The notes beneath the pieces were generated by a model, which was not told where the DNA came from, made no database searches, and was given only the letters and a program-made list of their open reading frames with translations. 9,865 nucleotides of DNA from Bacteroidales bacterium (lineage in GTDB: Bacteria; Bacteroidota; Bacteroidia; Bacteroidales; UBA7960), in assembly GCA_007132865.1 (NCBI GenBank), contig SLNU01000208.1:1-9865 (forward strand), read 5' to 3'. Below, one piece after another: positions 1 through 6,550 of this stretch; the first letter of the stretch is position 1, and each line of letters begins with the position of its first letter. The translations under genes were made by a program, and so were the position numbers.

Positions 1-2268
1 GACGGTGAAAGAGAATGAAGCAGGGGGGCTTTCTGTGTGGTAGGCGTTGAGGGCCTTGACCTGGAACACATAATCACCTTCTCTCAAATTGGTATATTCC
101 TTGAAGTTCACTGACTCCCAGACGGACCAGTTTTCCTCAAAGCCGAGCAGCCGATAGGCAAACCGGCCGGTTTCCTCGAAAGACGGACTGGCATACCTGA
201 AAATGACGGAATTGGCGGCATGGGGGATTTCCAGTCGGTCGGCGGACCCGGTTTCTGTGTCCCGATCAGGGTCGGACATCACCATATGACCGTCTTTCCC
301 CTGGAAGACCACTTCCCTGATATAAACGGGTTCGGGCATGCCCGGGGGGTCCTTGATGACCGAGGCATCGTAATGTATCAGTCCGTTCTGGGAACCAATG
401 AACACATTCTGATGGTCCAGGATCAGGATGCTTTCAAATGCCGGCAGCAACATGGAGTTGATCCGCTGGAACGGGGTGTGGATGTCCTGGTAAGTCCCGT
501 TTTCAAGGAGCCGGTACACGCCCATGGCCGTCGTGGTAAAATACCAGATGTTTCCCACCTGGTCCTGGTGCAGTTTGTCCAGAAAATCAGCCTGTCCAAA
601 CACATTCTCCCACAACGAATGCCTCCGGAAGCCATTGCTGGCTTCATCGAACCGAAAAATGCCACTGCGGGTGGTAACCACCAGTTCATTGTTCAGCCAC
701 TGCAGGTTGTAAGGCAGCTCTGCCGGCAGGTTTTCTGCCGGACCGAACAGCTTCACGGCTTCCACCCGTTGCAGGTCCCCGCTGGGCGTTACCCGGAACA
801 GTCCCCTGTAGCCATGTGAGATCCAGATGCTTCCGTCATGGTCTTGCAGCATGGACCGGCTCGACTCGCTGAATCCCCCAAGCTCCCCCTGGTACTGCCA
901 TTGTCCCTGCTCCCTGCTGAACCAGCTCAGGCCGTTGTAGGTCCCTGCAACAATGGTATCTGCGCTGCCTTTGTGGGGGATGAAGTACCAGTAACCACTG
1001 TGGTCGGATAGTTTTCTGGCTGTTTTCCCGCTTACCAGGAAGGCCCCGAAGTTGTGGGCACAGAAAAGTTCCCCGTTTACCTCCTGCAGGTTCCAGACCT
1101 GTCCCTCTGTGCCCGGGACCAGCTCAAAGGATTTGTCGGGCAAATCATGTGCGTCGAGTTTATCCAGTTCCATTACATAAAGTCCCTGGTTGGTGCCTAC
1201 AAAAAGCTTCCCTTCAAAAACGAGGGAGGCATAGGTGCTTTCAAGCCCGAAATTATGGTCCAGCAGGCTGATGGGCGAATTCAGCTCAATAAAGTCGATC
1301 CCGTTGTCCAGGCCTAGCCAGAGGTTATGCCTTCTGTCCTCGAACAATCCGAGTACGGTATTGTTCTGCAAGCCCCTGAAGCGGTTGATGTGCTGCACCA
1401 CCGCCCCGTCAGGGCCGGCAATGTATACCCCGTTCTGTACCGTTCCGAATACAAAATAGCCATTGGATAGCTGCAGGGCGGAGAACAAATTGTATCTGCG
1501 CAGAAATTGATTCAGCGGAATGTCCCATGGCGTCAGCTCCTTTCCGTCAAAGATGAAGAGTCCTTCGTTGTTGGTGCCGATGATGATCCGGCCATTATTG
1601 AACGGCAGAATGCTCCTTATCTCATTGCGGAAAAAGACCGGGTCATCGCTGAGCGGTTCGAGCACCTGCCCGGTCAACCCCATCAGTCCCCTTTCCCGGT
1701 CGATGATATACAGGCGGTCCCGCACCAGGTAGGACAGGCTGAAATCGGTTGGCGGTTCCAGCACACGAATCCTGGTCCCGTCGTAGATAAAAGCGGAACG
1801 GTAGGACTGAAAAATGACCTCCCGGGAGGTCTGGTGGATTCGCCATACCTCATCAAAAGAGCGAAAAGCCATCGGGATCAGGTGGGTAAGGGAATGGTAT
1901 TCCAGGCCTCCGTTGGTTCCCCTTTCAAAATAGCCGATTTCTTCAAATGCACCGGCATAGATCCTTTCCCCCACCGCAAGCACCGACCTGGGGATGGAGT
2001 TATTCGGTACGGGATACAACTGCCAGCTGTGCCCGTCAAACTCCAGTAGTCCGTCGTTGTTCCCAAAATACATGAACCCTTTGCTGCATTGGGTGACGGA
2101 CCAGTTCTGGTTGCTGGCATTGTATAGTGTTTTCGGATAGTTGTTGATGAACGGAGTCCCAGTTTTTTTTATTCCGGCCGCGCCCCCTGCCGCCCATGCA
2201 TAGGAGAGGACTATTACCAGCAGCAAACTGGCACGAAAGTGTGGCGTAAGGCGGCAAGGTTTTACCAT
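1..2268 (-). CDS. Periplasmic two-component-type sensor with beta-propeller and Y_Y_Y domain (3' end off window)
   Basis: The reading frame is open without a stop for 756 codons from the ATG at 2268 to base 1, so the C-terminal output domain lies outside the window. Residues 1 to about 28 form a signal peptide or membrane anchor (hydrophobic SLLLVIVLSYAWA). Residues about 45 to 670 are propeller-like: NNDGLLEFDG near 70, the Reg_prop motif NLWLGLDNGID near 318, DGSIWISHGYRGLF near 478, and repeated GLY/GLF/GVY blade ends. Residues about 680 to 756 match the Y_Y_Y domain (VIFRYASPSF, FAYRLLGFEENW, EGDYVFQVKALN). In Bacteroidota this architecture is followed by a membrane helix and then either a LuxR-type HTH, a histidine kinase, or a full hybrid kinase with AraC HTH; the visible part cannot tell these apart. 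It senses a periplasmic ligand, often a glycan breakdown product. It lies 68 bases downstream of the glycyl radical enzyme on the same strand, so co-transcription is possible. Confidence 0.9.
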   Translation of the reverse strand, partial: MVKPCRLTPHFRASLLLVIVLSYAWAAGGAAGIKKTGTPFINNYPKTLYNASNQNWSVTQCSKGFMYFGNNDGLLEFDGHSWQLYPVPNNSIPRSVLAVGERIYAGAFEEIGYFERGTNGGLEYHSLTHLIPMAFRSFDEVWRIHQTSREVIFQSYRSAFIYDGTRIRVLEPPTDFSLSYLVRDRLYIIDRERGLMGLTGQVLEPLSDDPVFFRNEIRSILPFNNGRIIIGTNNEGLFIFDGKELTPWDIPLNQFLRRYNLFSALQLSNGYFVFGTVQNGVYIAGPDGAVVQHINRFRGLQNNTVLGLFEDRRHNLWLGLDNGIDFIELNSPISLLDHNFGLESTYASLVFEGKLFVGTNQGLYVMELDKLDAHDLPDKSFELVPGTEGQVWNLQEVNGELFCAHNFGAFLVSGKTARKLSDHSGYWYFIPHKGSADTIVAGTYNGLSWFSREQGQWQYQGELGGFSESSRSMLQDHDGSIWISHGYRGLFRVTPSGDLQRVEAVKLFGPAENLPAELPYNLQWLNNELVVTTRSGIFRFDEASNGFRRHSLWENVFGQADFLDKLHQDQVGNIWYFTTTAMGVYRLLENGTYQDIHTPFQRINSMLLPAFESILILDHQNVFIGSQNGLIHYDASVIKDPPGMPEPVYIREVVFQGKDGHMVMSDPDRDTETGSADRLEIPHAANSVIFRYASPSFEETGRFAYRLLGFEENWSVWESVNFKEYTNLREGDYVFQVKALNAYHTESPPASFSFTV

Positions 2269-2336
2269 GGGGCAGCGAGAGACCAGTGTTGTCCGGATTA
2301 GGATATAATACCTGGAACTAAAGTAAGAAATTTTGT
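2269..2336. other. Short gap between glycyl radical enzyme and sensor gene
   Basis: This 68-base, AT-rich gap separates the stop of the glycyl radical enzyme from the sensor start. I found no hairpin followed by a T-run, so no intrinsic terminator is apparent. On the minus strand only a one-mismatch TAnnTTTG-like box (TACTTTAG, about 2318 to 2325) is present, too weak to call as a promoter. Read-through from the upstream operon into the sensor is therefore possible but not shown. Confidence 0.5.
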
Positions 2337-4700
2337 TCAGAAATCGTCCCCATGTGCCGTGCGCCGGATGATCTCATTTTGCAGGTCTGTTCCCAGGTCG
2401 TTGAAATAGTCGCTGTAACCGGCTACCCTTACAATAAGGTCACGGAATTTTTCGGGATGCTCCTGGGCCTGGCGGAGGGTGTCAGCGGATACCACGTTGA
2501 ATTGTATGTGGTGGCCGTCCATCCTGAAATAAGCCCTGATCAGTGCCGTGAGTTTTTTTTGGTTTTCTCCGCCCCGAAACAGGGCAGGCGTAAATTTCTG
2601 GTTCAGCAGGGTGCCTCCGGTTTTGACGTGGTCAATCTTTGATGCTGATCTAAGTACCGCTGTCGGGCCTTTGCGGTCGCCGCCCTGCACCGGACTGATC
2701 CCTTCTGACAGGGGCATCCCTGCTTTGCGTCCGTCAGGCATGGCACCTGTCACGCTGCCAAAATAGATATGGCAGGTGGTCGGAAGCAGGTTGATTCTGT
2801 GATGGCCTCCGCGGTAACATGGCCGGCCGTCCACGGCATGGAAGAACATATTGAACACCCTGACGGCCTGCGCATCTGCATAATCCTCGTCATTTCCGTA
2901 TTTGGGTGTTTCATACAGCAGGGCCTCCAGCAATTCATCCTCTTGTTTGAAATCTGCCTTGAGGGCCTGCAGCATCCGTCCCATTGAAACTGATTTTTTG
3001 TCAAAGACATGGTAGCACAGTGCCGCCAGGCTGTCTGTCACACTGCCCAGTCCGACTCCCTGTATATAACTGGAATTGTATCGTGCTCCGCCGGCATTGT
3101 AGTCCATGCCATTCGTGATGCAATCCTCAATGAGCAGGGAGAGAAAAGGCGCGGGAAGCTCCGTGGCAAACAATTTTTCAATGGCATCGTTGCCCTGCAT
3201 TTTTATTCCGGCGAAGTACCGGATCTGCTCTTCATAGGCATGCAGCAGGTCATTGAAGTCCCGGAAATCCTCCGGATCCCCGGTTTGCAGACCCGCCTGC
3301 TTCCCGGTGCGGCTGTCAAAACCGTTGGTCAGCGTCAGCTCCAGGATTTTTGCCAGGTTAAAATACCCGGTGAGGAAATAGGCTTCGGTGCCGAACGCTC
3401 CGGCCTCCACACAACCGGAAGCCCCTCCGTTGCGGGCATCCTCAATGCTTTTCCCCTGCCTTAGCAATTCCTGTATGATGGCATCGGTGTTGAACAGGGA
3501 TGGCTGCCCAAAACCGGTCCGGATGATCTCCAGTGCCTTGTGCACCAGCCTTTCCGGGTTCTTCTTGCTCAGCTGCACCATGGAACTGGGTTGCAGCAGC
3601 CTCATTTCACCAATCACCTCGAGAATCAGCCAGGTCATAGGATTCACAGCGTCCTGGCCACCTTCGGTGAGTCCGCCCACATTGATCAGACAAAAATCTG
3701 TATAAGTGTTGCTTTCCTGGGCGGTCACCCCCATTTTTGGAGGTGCCGGGTGGTTGTTGAACTTTACCCAGAAGCATTGCAGCAACTCCCTGGCCTGCTC
3801 AAGGGTCAGGCTGCCGTTGCCGGTCTCTCTTTGATAAAAGGGCAGCAGGTGCTGGTCCAGCCTGCCCGGGTTGAAACTGTCCCACGGGTTGAGTTCGGTG
3901 ATGACACCCAGATGGATGAACCAGTAGTGCTGCAGGGCTTCGTGAAAGGTTTCGGGAGCATGGGCCGGCACCCTGCGGCAGATCGCAGCCATGCGTTGCA
4001 ATTCAATTTTTCTCGAAGGGGTTTTTTCTGTCCGGGCACGCTCCTCAAGCTCCGTCGCATGCCTTTCTGCGTACCGGATCAGGGCCTTTGCGGCGATGAT
4101 CATGGCCCGCAGCTCCGCAGTTTTGTCCTGCGCCAAGGGATCCTCTTCCAGCCTTGCAAGCGCATTCTCACATTCTGCAATCAGGTCCAGCATGCCATTC
4201 TGCCATCCTTTGTTGCCCAGCACGGTATGACCCGGTGCACGCTGTTCCTGGAACTCGGTGAAGACCCCTGCCTGGTAGGCATTCAGCCATTCCGGCCTCA
4301 TCAGTGCCATCAGCTTGTCCCGGTTGGACCGCCCCTTCCAGAAAGGGATGATCTCTTCCCGGTAGGCCTTGCGGGTGGAATCACTGACGCTGAACGAGAC
4401 CTTGGGCCTGTGGTGCAAAATATCCAGGTCCTCCATCGAGTGGAGGCTGATCTCCGGATAGGTGGGGGTGGCCTTGGGGGCCGGCCCCCTTTCCCCGGCG
4501 ATCAACTCCATGTCCCCAATATACAATGCTTTGTTATCCAGAATGTATGCGAAGCATAGCGCGCGTTGCACCGGAACGGGTTCATCCTGAGGGAGGTGGT
4601 CCCGGTAAAACCGGGTAAGCAGGAGCGCCCGCTCATGGCTGAGCGTATTTTCGGCTTCCAGGCTTTCCTTCCTTAGCTGCTCGACTCTTTTGTTCATCAT
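2337..4700 (-). CDS. hypD: HypD-like glycyl radical enzyme, probable trans-4-hydroxy-L-proline dehydratase
   Basis: This 787-residue cytoplasmic enzyme would remove water from 4-hydroxyproline to give pyrroline-5-carboxylate, using a glycyl radical and a thiyl radical. Seen: the PFL-like domain spans most of the protein. The thiyl motif SGCVE places Cys430 and Glu432, the Cys-x-Glu pair of dehydratases and lyases rather than the Cys-Cys of pyruvate formate-lyase. The C-terminal motif RVAGYSDYF puts the radical on Gly761. Against C. difficile HypD recalled from memory (789 residues), the proteins are collinear with offsets of only 2 to 4. The pocket residues Phe150, His158, Asp274, Ser330, Cys430, Glu432, Tyr446 and Thr641 correspond to HypD 152, 160, 278, 334, 434, 436, 450 and 645. 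Loop 161-168 and segment 626-638 differ, so a related substrate such as a hydroxyproline isomer is possible. The start overlaps the activase stop as ATGA; a second ATG follows at once at 4697. Confidence 0.82.
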   Translation of the reverse strand: MMNKRVEQLRKESLEAENTLSHERALLLTRFYRDHLPQDEPVPVQRALCFAYILDNKALYIGDMELIAGERGPAPKATPTYPEISLHSMEDLDILHHRPKVSFSVSDSTRKAYREEIIPFWKGRSNRDKLMALMRPEWLNAYQAGVFTEFQEQRAPGHTVLGNKGWQNGMLDLIAECENALARLEEDPLAQDKTAELRAMIIAAKALIRYAERHATELEERARTEKTPSRKIELQRMAAICRRVPAHAPETFHEALQHYWFIHLGVITELNPWDSFNPGRLDQHLLPFYQRETGNGSLTLEQARELLQCFWVKFNNHPAPPKMGVTAQESNTYTDFCLINVGGLTEGGQDAVNPMTWLILEVIGEMRLLQPSSMVQLSKKNPERLVHKALEIIRTGFGQPSLFNTDAIIQELLRQGKSIEDARNGGASGCVEAGAFGTEAYFLTGYFNLAKILELTLTNGFDSRTGKQAGLQTGDPEDFRDFNDLLHAYEEQIRYFAGIKMQGNDAIEKLFATELPAPFLSLLIEDCITNGMDYNAGGARYNSSYIQGVGLGSVTDSLAALCYHVFDKKSVSMGRMLQALKADFKQEDELLEALLYETPKYGNDEDYADAQAVRVFNMFFHAVDGRPCYRGGHHRINLLPTTCHIYFGSVTGAMPDGRKAGMPLSEGISPVQGGDRKGPTAVLRSASKIDHVKTGGTLLNQKFTPALFRGGENQKKLTALIRAYFRMDGHHIQFNVVSADTLRQAQEHPEKFRDLIVRVAGYSDYFNDLGTDLQNEIIRRTAHGDDF

Positions 4701-5497
4701 CCCCCTATTTTTACTTCAAAGCCACCTTCCTCAAAGACCTTTTTGCAGCGTGCTGTCTGTTCCGAGCTGACAACGTCGCTGTTCCACGCATGGGCAGCCA
4801 TTCCCATTGCCTCGTATTTTTGTCTTCCGAGCCGGTGATGGGGAAGCAGGTCCACCCGCACCACCCGGTTTCTGACCCGGCCCAGAAGTTCCCGGATGGC
4901 CAGCATCTGTTCCGGTTGCTCATTAAATCCCGGAATGACCGGGATCCGCACATAGACCCGGGGCCCGTCTTCCGGAATCGAGAGAAGATTTTTCAGGATC
5001 AGTTTATTGTCCTCCCCGGTCTGTTGAAGATGCCTGGCGGGGTCGGCGGACTTCAGGTCAAACAGCAGGGCATCTGCGAGGAGGGCGACATCGGCAAAGA
5101 CGGCTTCCGGGGCATGGCCAGAAGTGTCCACCGCTGTATGGATGCCCTCCCCGGCAGATCGTACCAGCATTTCCTTAAGGAATTCCGGCTGGGCCAGTGG
5201 CTCTCCCCCCGAAAATGTAAGCCCGCCACCGCTCTCTTCAAAGAACAGGCGGTCCCTCAACAGCTCTTCCATCAGGTCCCCTGCTTCCACCCAACGACCG
5301 ACTTGCTCTTTTACGTTACGGGTCCTGCCATTCACCGACCGGCAGCGTGTGATGGTCTGTGGCTCACCACTGATGCCTTCCGGGTTGTGGCACCAGATAC
5401 AATGCAACGGACAGCCCTTAAAAAAAACCGTGGTACGGATTCCCGGTCCATCATGTACCGAATACCTGCGGATGTCAAATACCAGTCCTTTTTCCAT
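4697..5497 (-). CDS. Glycyl radical enzyme activase, radical SAM, short form without ferredoxin insert
   Basis: This 266-residue protein would use a [4Fe-4S] cluster and S-adenosylmethionine to install the glycyl radical on Gly761 of the enzyme encoded just downstream. Seen: the cluster motif CPLHCIWC gives Cys29, Cys33 and Cys36. It is preceded by the activase signature HDGPGIRTTVFFKGC. SAM-binding FSGGEPL lies at about 95-101, DTSGH at 124-128, DLK at 147-149 and RIPVIPGFNE at 184-193. Only two other cysteines exist (52 and 251), so the eight-cysteine ferredoxin domain found in many activases of dehydratase-type glycyl radical enzymes is absent, as in pyruvate formate-lyase activase. The start at 5497 (MEKGLVFDIRRYS) is preferred over an in-frame ATG at 5569, because the extra 24 residues are not conserved-looking and would overlap the regulator gene. 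The gap to the regulator stop is 16 bases. Confidence 0.93.
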   Translation of the reverse strand: MEKGLVFDIRRYSVHDGPGIRTTVFFKGCPLHCIWCHNPEGISGEPQTITRCRSVNGRTRNVKEQVGRWVEAGDLMEELLRDRLFFEESGGGLTFSGGEPLAQPEFLKEMLVRSAGEGIHTAVDTSGHAPEAVFADVALLADALLFDLKSADPARHLQQTGEDNKLILKNLLSIPEDGPRVYVRIPVIPGFNEQPEQMLAIRELLGRVRNRVVRVDLLPHHRLGRQKYEAMGMAAHAWNSDVVSSEQTARCKKVFEEGGFEVKIGG

Positions 5498-5513
5498 GTA
5501 GGGCTGCTTGTTG

Positions 5514-6389
5514 TCATTGTGTGGGTTCCCCTTGCAGGGACCTGCGGAATTCCTTTGGTGTGATGCCATTCATTTTGCGGAATACACGGTTGAAATAGGA
5601 GAGGTTGGCAAATCCCGCTTCGCTGGCGACCTGAGAAATGCTGAGTTCCCGGTCGGCCAGCAGGTGGCAGGCATTGGTAATCCGGACCTCATTCAGGAAC
5701 TCGGTAAGTGTCTTGCGGGTCCTTTCCTTGAAAAACCGGCAGAAGGCTTCCTTGTTCATTCCCGCCACATCAGCCACTTCTGCCAGCTTAACCTGGCGGT
5801 TGCTTTCCTCCATCAGGTAGCGCATGACCTCGTCCATGCGTTTGCCTTCCTTTCTGGAATAATTTTTTACCGTGGTCATTTGGTTCAGTCGCTTGAGCAC
5901 ATTCCCTTCCATGATATGGTCCAGGATCTCCATGCTCTGTATGACCCTTGGCAGTCCGGTAAGCGACCTCAGGCGGATCAAGCGCTTTTTGATGAACTGA
6001 CTTTCATCCATTATCCTGTAACAGCCGTTCAGCTTCCAGAAAAAGCCAAGCAGGTCCTTGAATTCCTGGATCGGGGCCAGGTACGCCCCCATGATCTTCA
6101 GGTCGAAGAACAGGGATTCACTATGGGCCCTCTTTTCTGAATCGTTTTGGTAATAGCTGTCATCATTCCGGAACACATGGGGTATGCCTGGTCCAAGCAT
6201 ATAAAGATCCCCCGGCCGGAACCTCCCGATATAGTCTCCCACTACCAGGTTTCCAACCCCCTGGAAGATTCTGGTGAGCTGGACTTCAGGATGCTGGTGG
6301 AGCTGGTCAAAAAAATGGGGCAGGTCATCCACCTGGTGCCTTATCAGCTCATTGTCCGGTTTGGGGATTTTAAATTTTAAGATTCCCAT
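5514..6389 (-). CDS. AraC-family transcriptional regulator with N-terminal cupin-type domain
   Basis: This 291-residue regulator heads the minus-strand operon and is the obvious candidate to control the dehydratase genes. Seen: an N-terminal cupin-like ligand domain includes GDYIGRFRPGDLYMLGPGIPHVF at about residues 51-73 (named here by its ends GDYIG and IPHVF), the usual AraC sensing fold in Bacteroidota. A helical linker follows. The C-terminal double helix-turn-helix lies at about 190-285, with helix 1 region VKLAEVADVAGMNKEAFCRF and the AraC signature LSYFNRVFRKMNGITPKEFR. I chose the ATG at 6389 because the frame extends only to a TTG at 6434, and a -7 promoter box at 6413-6420 falls between the two. 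The inducer is unknown; an imino acid such as hydroxyproline is an inference from the neighbouring genes. The divergent peptidase-transporter pair may share its operator. Confidence 0.93.
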   Translation of the reverse strand: MGILKFKIPKPDNELIRHQVDDLPHFFDQLHQHPEVQLTRIFQGVGNLVVGDYIGRFRPGDLYMLGPGIPHVFRNDDSYYQNDSEKRAHSESLFFDLKIMGAYLAPIQEFKDLLGFFWKLNGCYRIMDESQFIKKRLIRLRSLTGLPRVIQSMEILDHIMEGNVLKRLNQMTTVKNYSRKEGKRMDEVMRYLMEESNRQVKLAEVADVAGMNKEAFCRFFKERTRKTLTEFLNEVRITNACHLLADRELSISQVASEAGFANLSYFNRVFRKMNGITPKEFRRSLQGEPTQ

Positions 6390-6412
6390 TACAATTTTAG
6401 TATGTATCCGGC

Positions 6413-6420
6413 CAAATGTA
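6413..6420 (-). promoter_or_regulatory. Probable -7 box for the AraC-activase-dehydratase operon
   Basis: On the minus strand the sequence TACATTTG matches the Bacteroidota -7 consensus TAnnTTTG exactly. It lies 23 bases upstream of the regulator ATG at 6389, giving a leader of roughly 15 to 20 bases. No clear TTTG is found at the -33 position, which would fit a promoter needing an activator. Its place also argues against the longer TTG start at 6434. Confidence 0.5.
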
Positions 6421-6481
6421 CGAAAAAATGTCAATCGGGTACTAAGTTTGGAGCGCTTTGGGACAAATTCTTAAAAAAAAC

Positions 6482-6511
6482 TTTGTTCTTCATATGAAAT
6501 AAATATTTTTG
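6482..6511 (+). promoter_or_regulatory. Probable Bacteroidota promoter for the peptidase-transporter pair
   Basis: A -33 TTTG at 6482-6485 and a -7 box TATTTTTG at 6504-6511 (exact TAnnTTTG) are separated by 18 bases, close to the spacing reported for Bacteroides and Flavobacterium promoters. A run of eight A residues (6473-6480) lies directly upstream and may act as an UP-like element. The -7 box ends 39 bases before the peptidase ATG at 6551, implying a leader of about 30 bases. Confidence 0.6.
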
Positions 6512-6550
6512 TGGCAGCTGTCCTGTCTTACCTAACCAATATCCGTGGCC

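Noticed and set aside
220..819. A 199-codon plus-strand open frame near the left edge
   Set aside because: The minus strand here is one uninterrupted sensor frame with propeller and Y_Y_Y motifs, so this is a shadow frame.
3540..4559. A 339-codon plus-strand open frame opposite the dehydratase
   Set aside because: It is the antisense shadow of a clear glycyl radical enzyme whose motifs run through the whole region. Its translation shows no domain, signal or membrane pattern.
2337..4700. Annotation as pyruvate formate-lyase (formate C-acetyltransferase)
   Set aside because: The active site is Gly-Cys-Val-Glu, not the adjacent Cys-Cys pair of pyruvate formate-lyase, and the pocket residues match the HypD-type dehydratases.
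4790..5563. A 257-codon plus-strand open frame opposite the activase
   Set aside because: The minus-strand frame has all radical SAM activase motifs; this one is only its complement.
5498..5569. Longer activase starting at an ATG at 5569
   Set aside because: The extra 24 residues resemble no activase N-terminus and would overlap the regulator gene by 56 bases. The start at 5497 gives the usual activase opening.
6390..6434. Longer N-terminus of the AraC regulator from a TTG at 6434
   Set aside because: The start would be a rare TTG, the added 15 residues do not look like the domain, and an exact -7 promoter box lies inside the extension.
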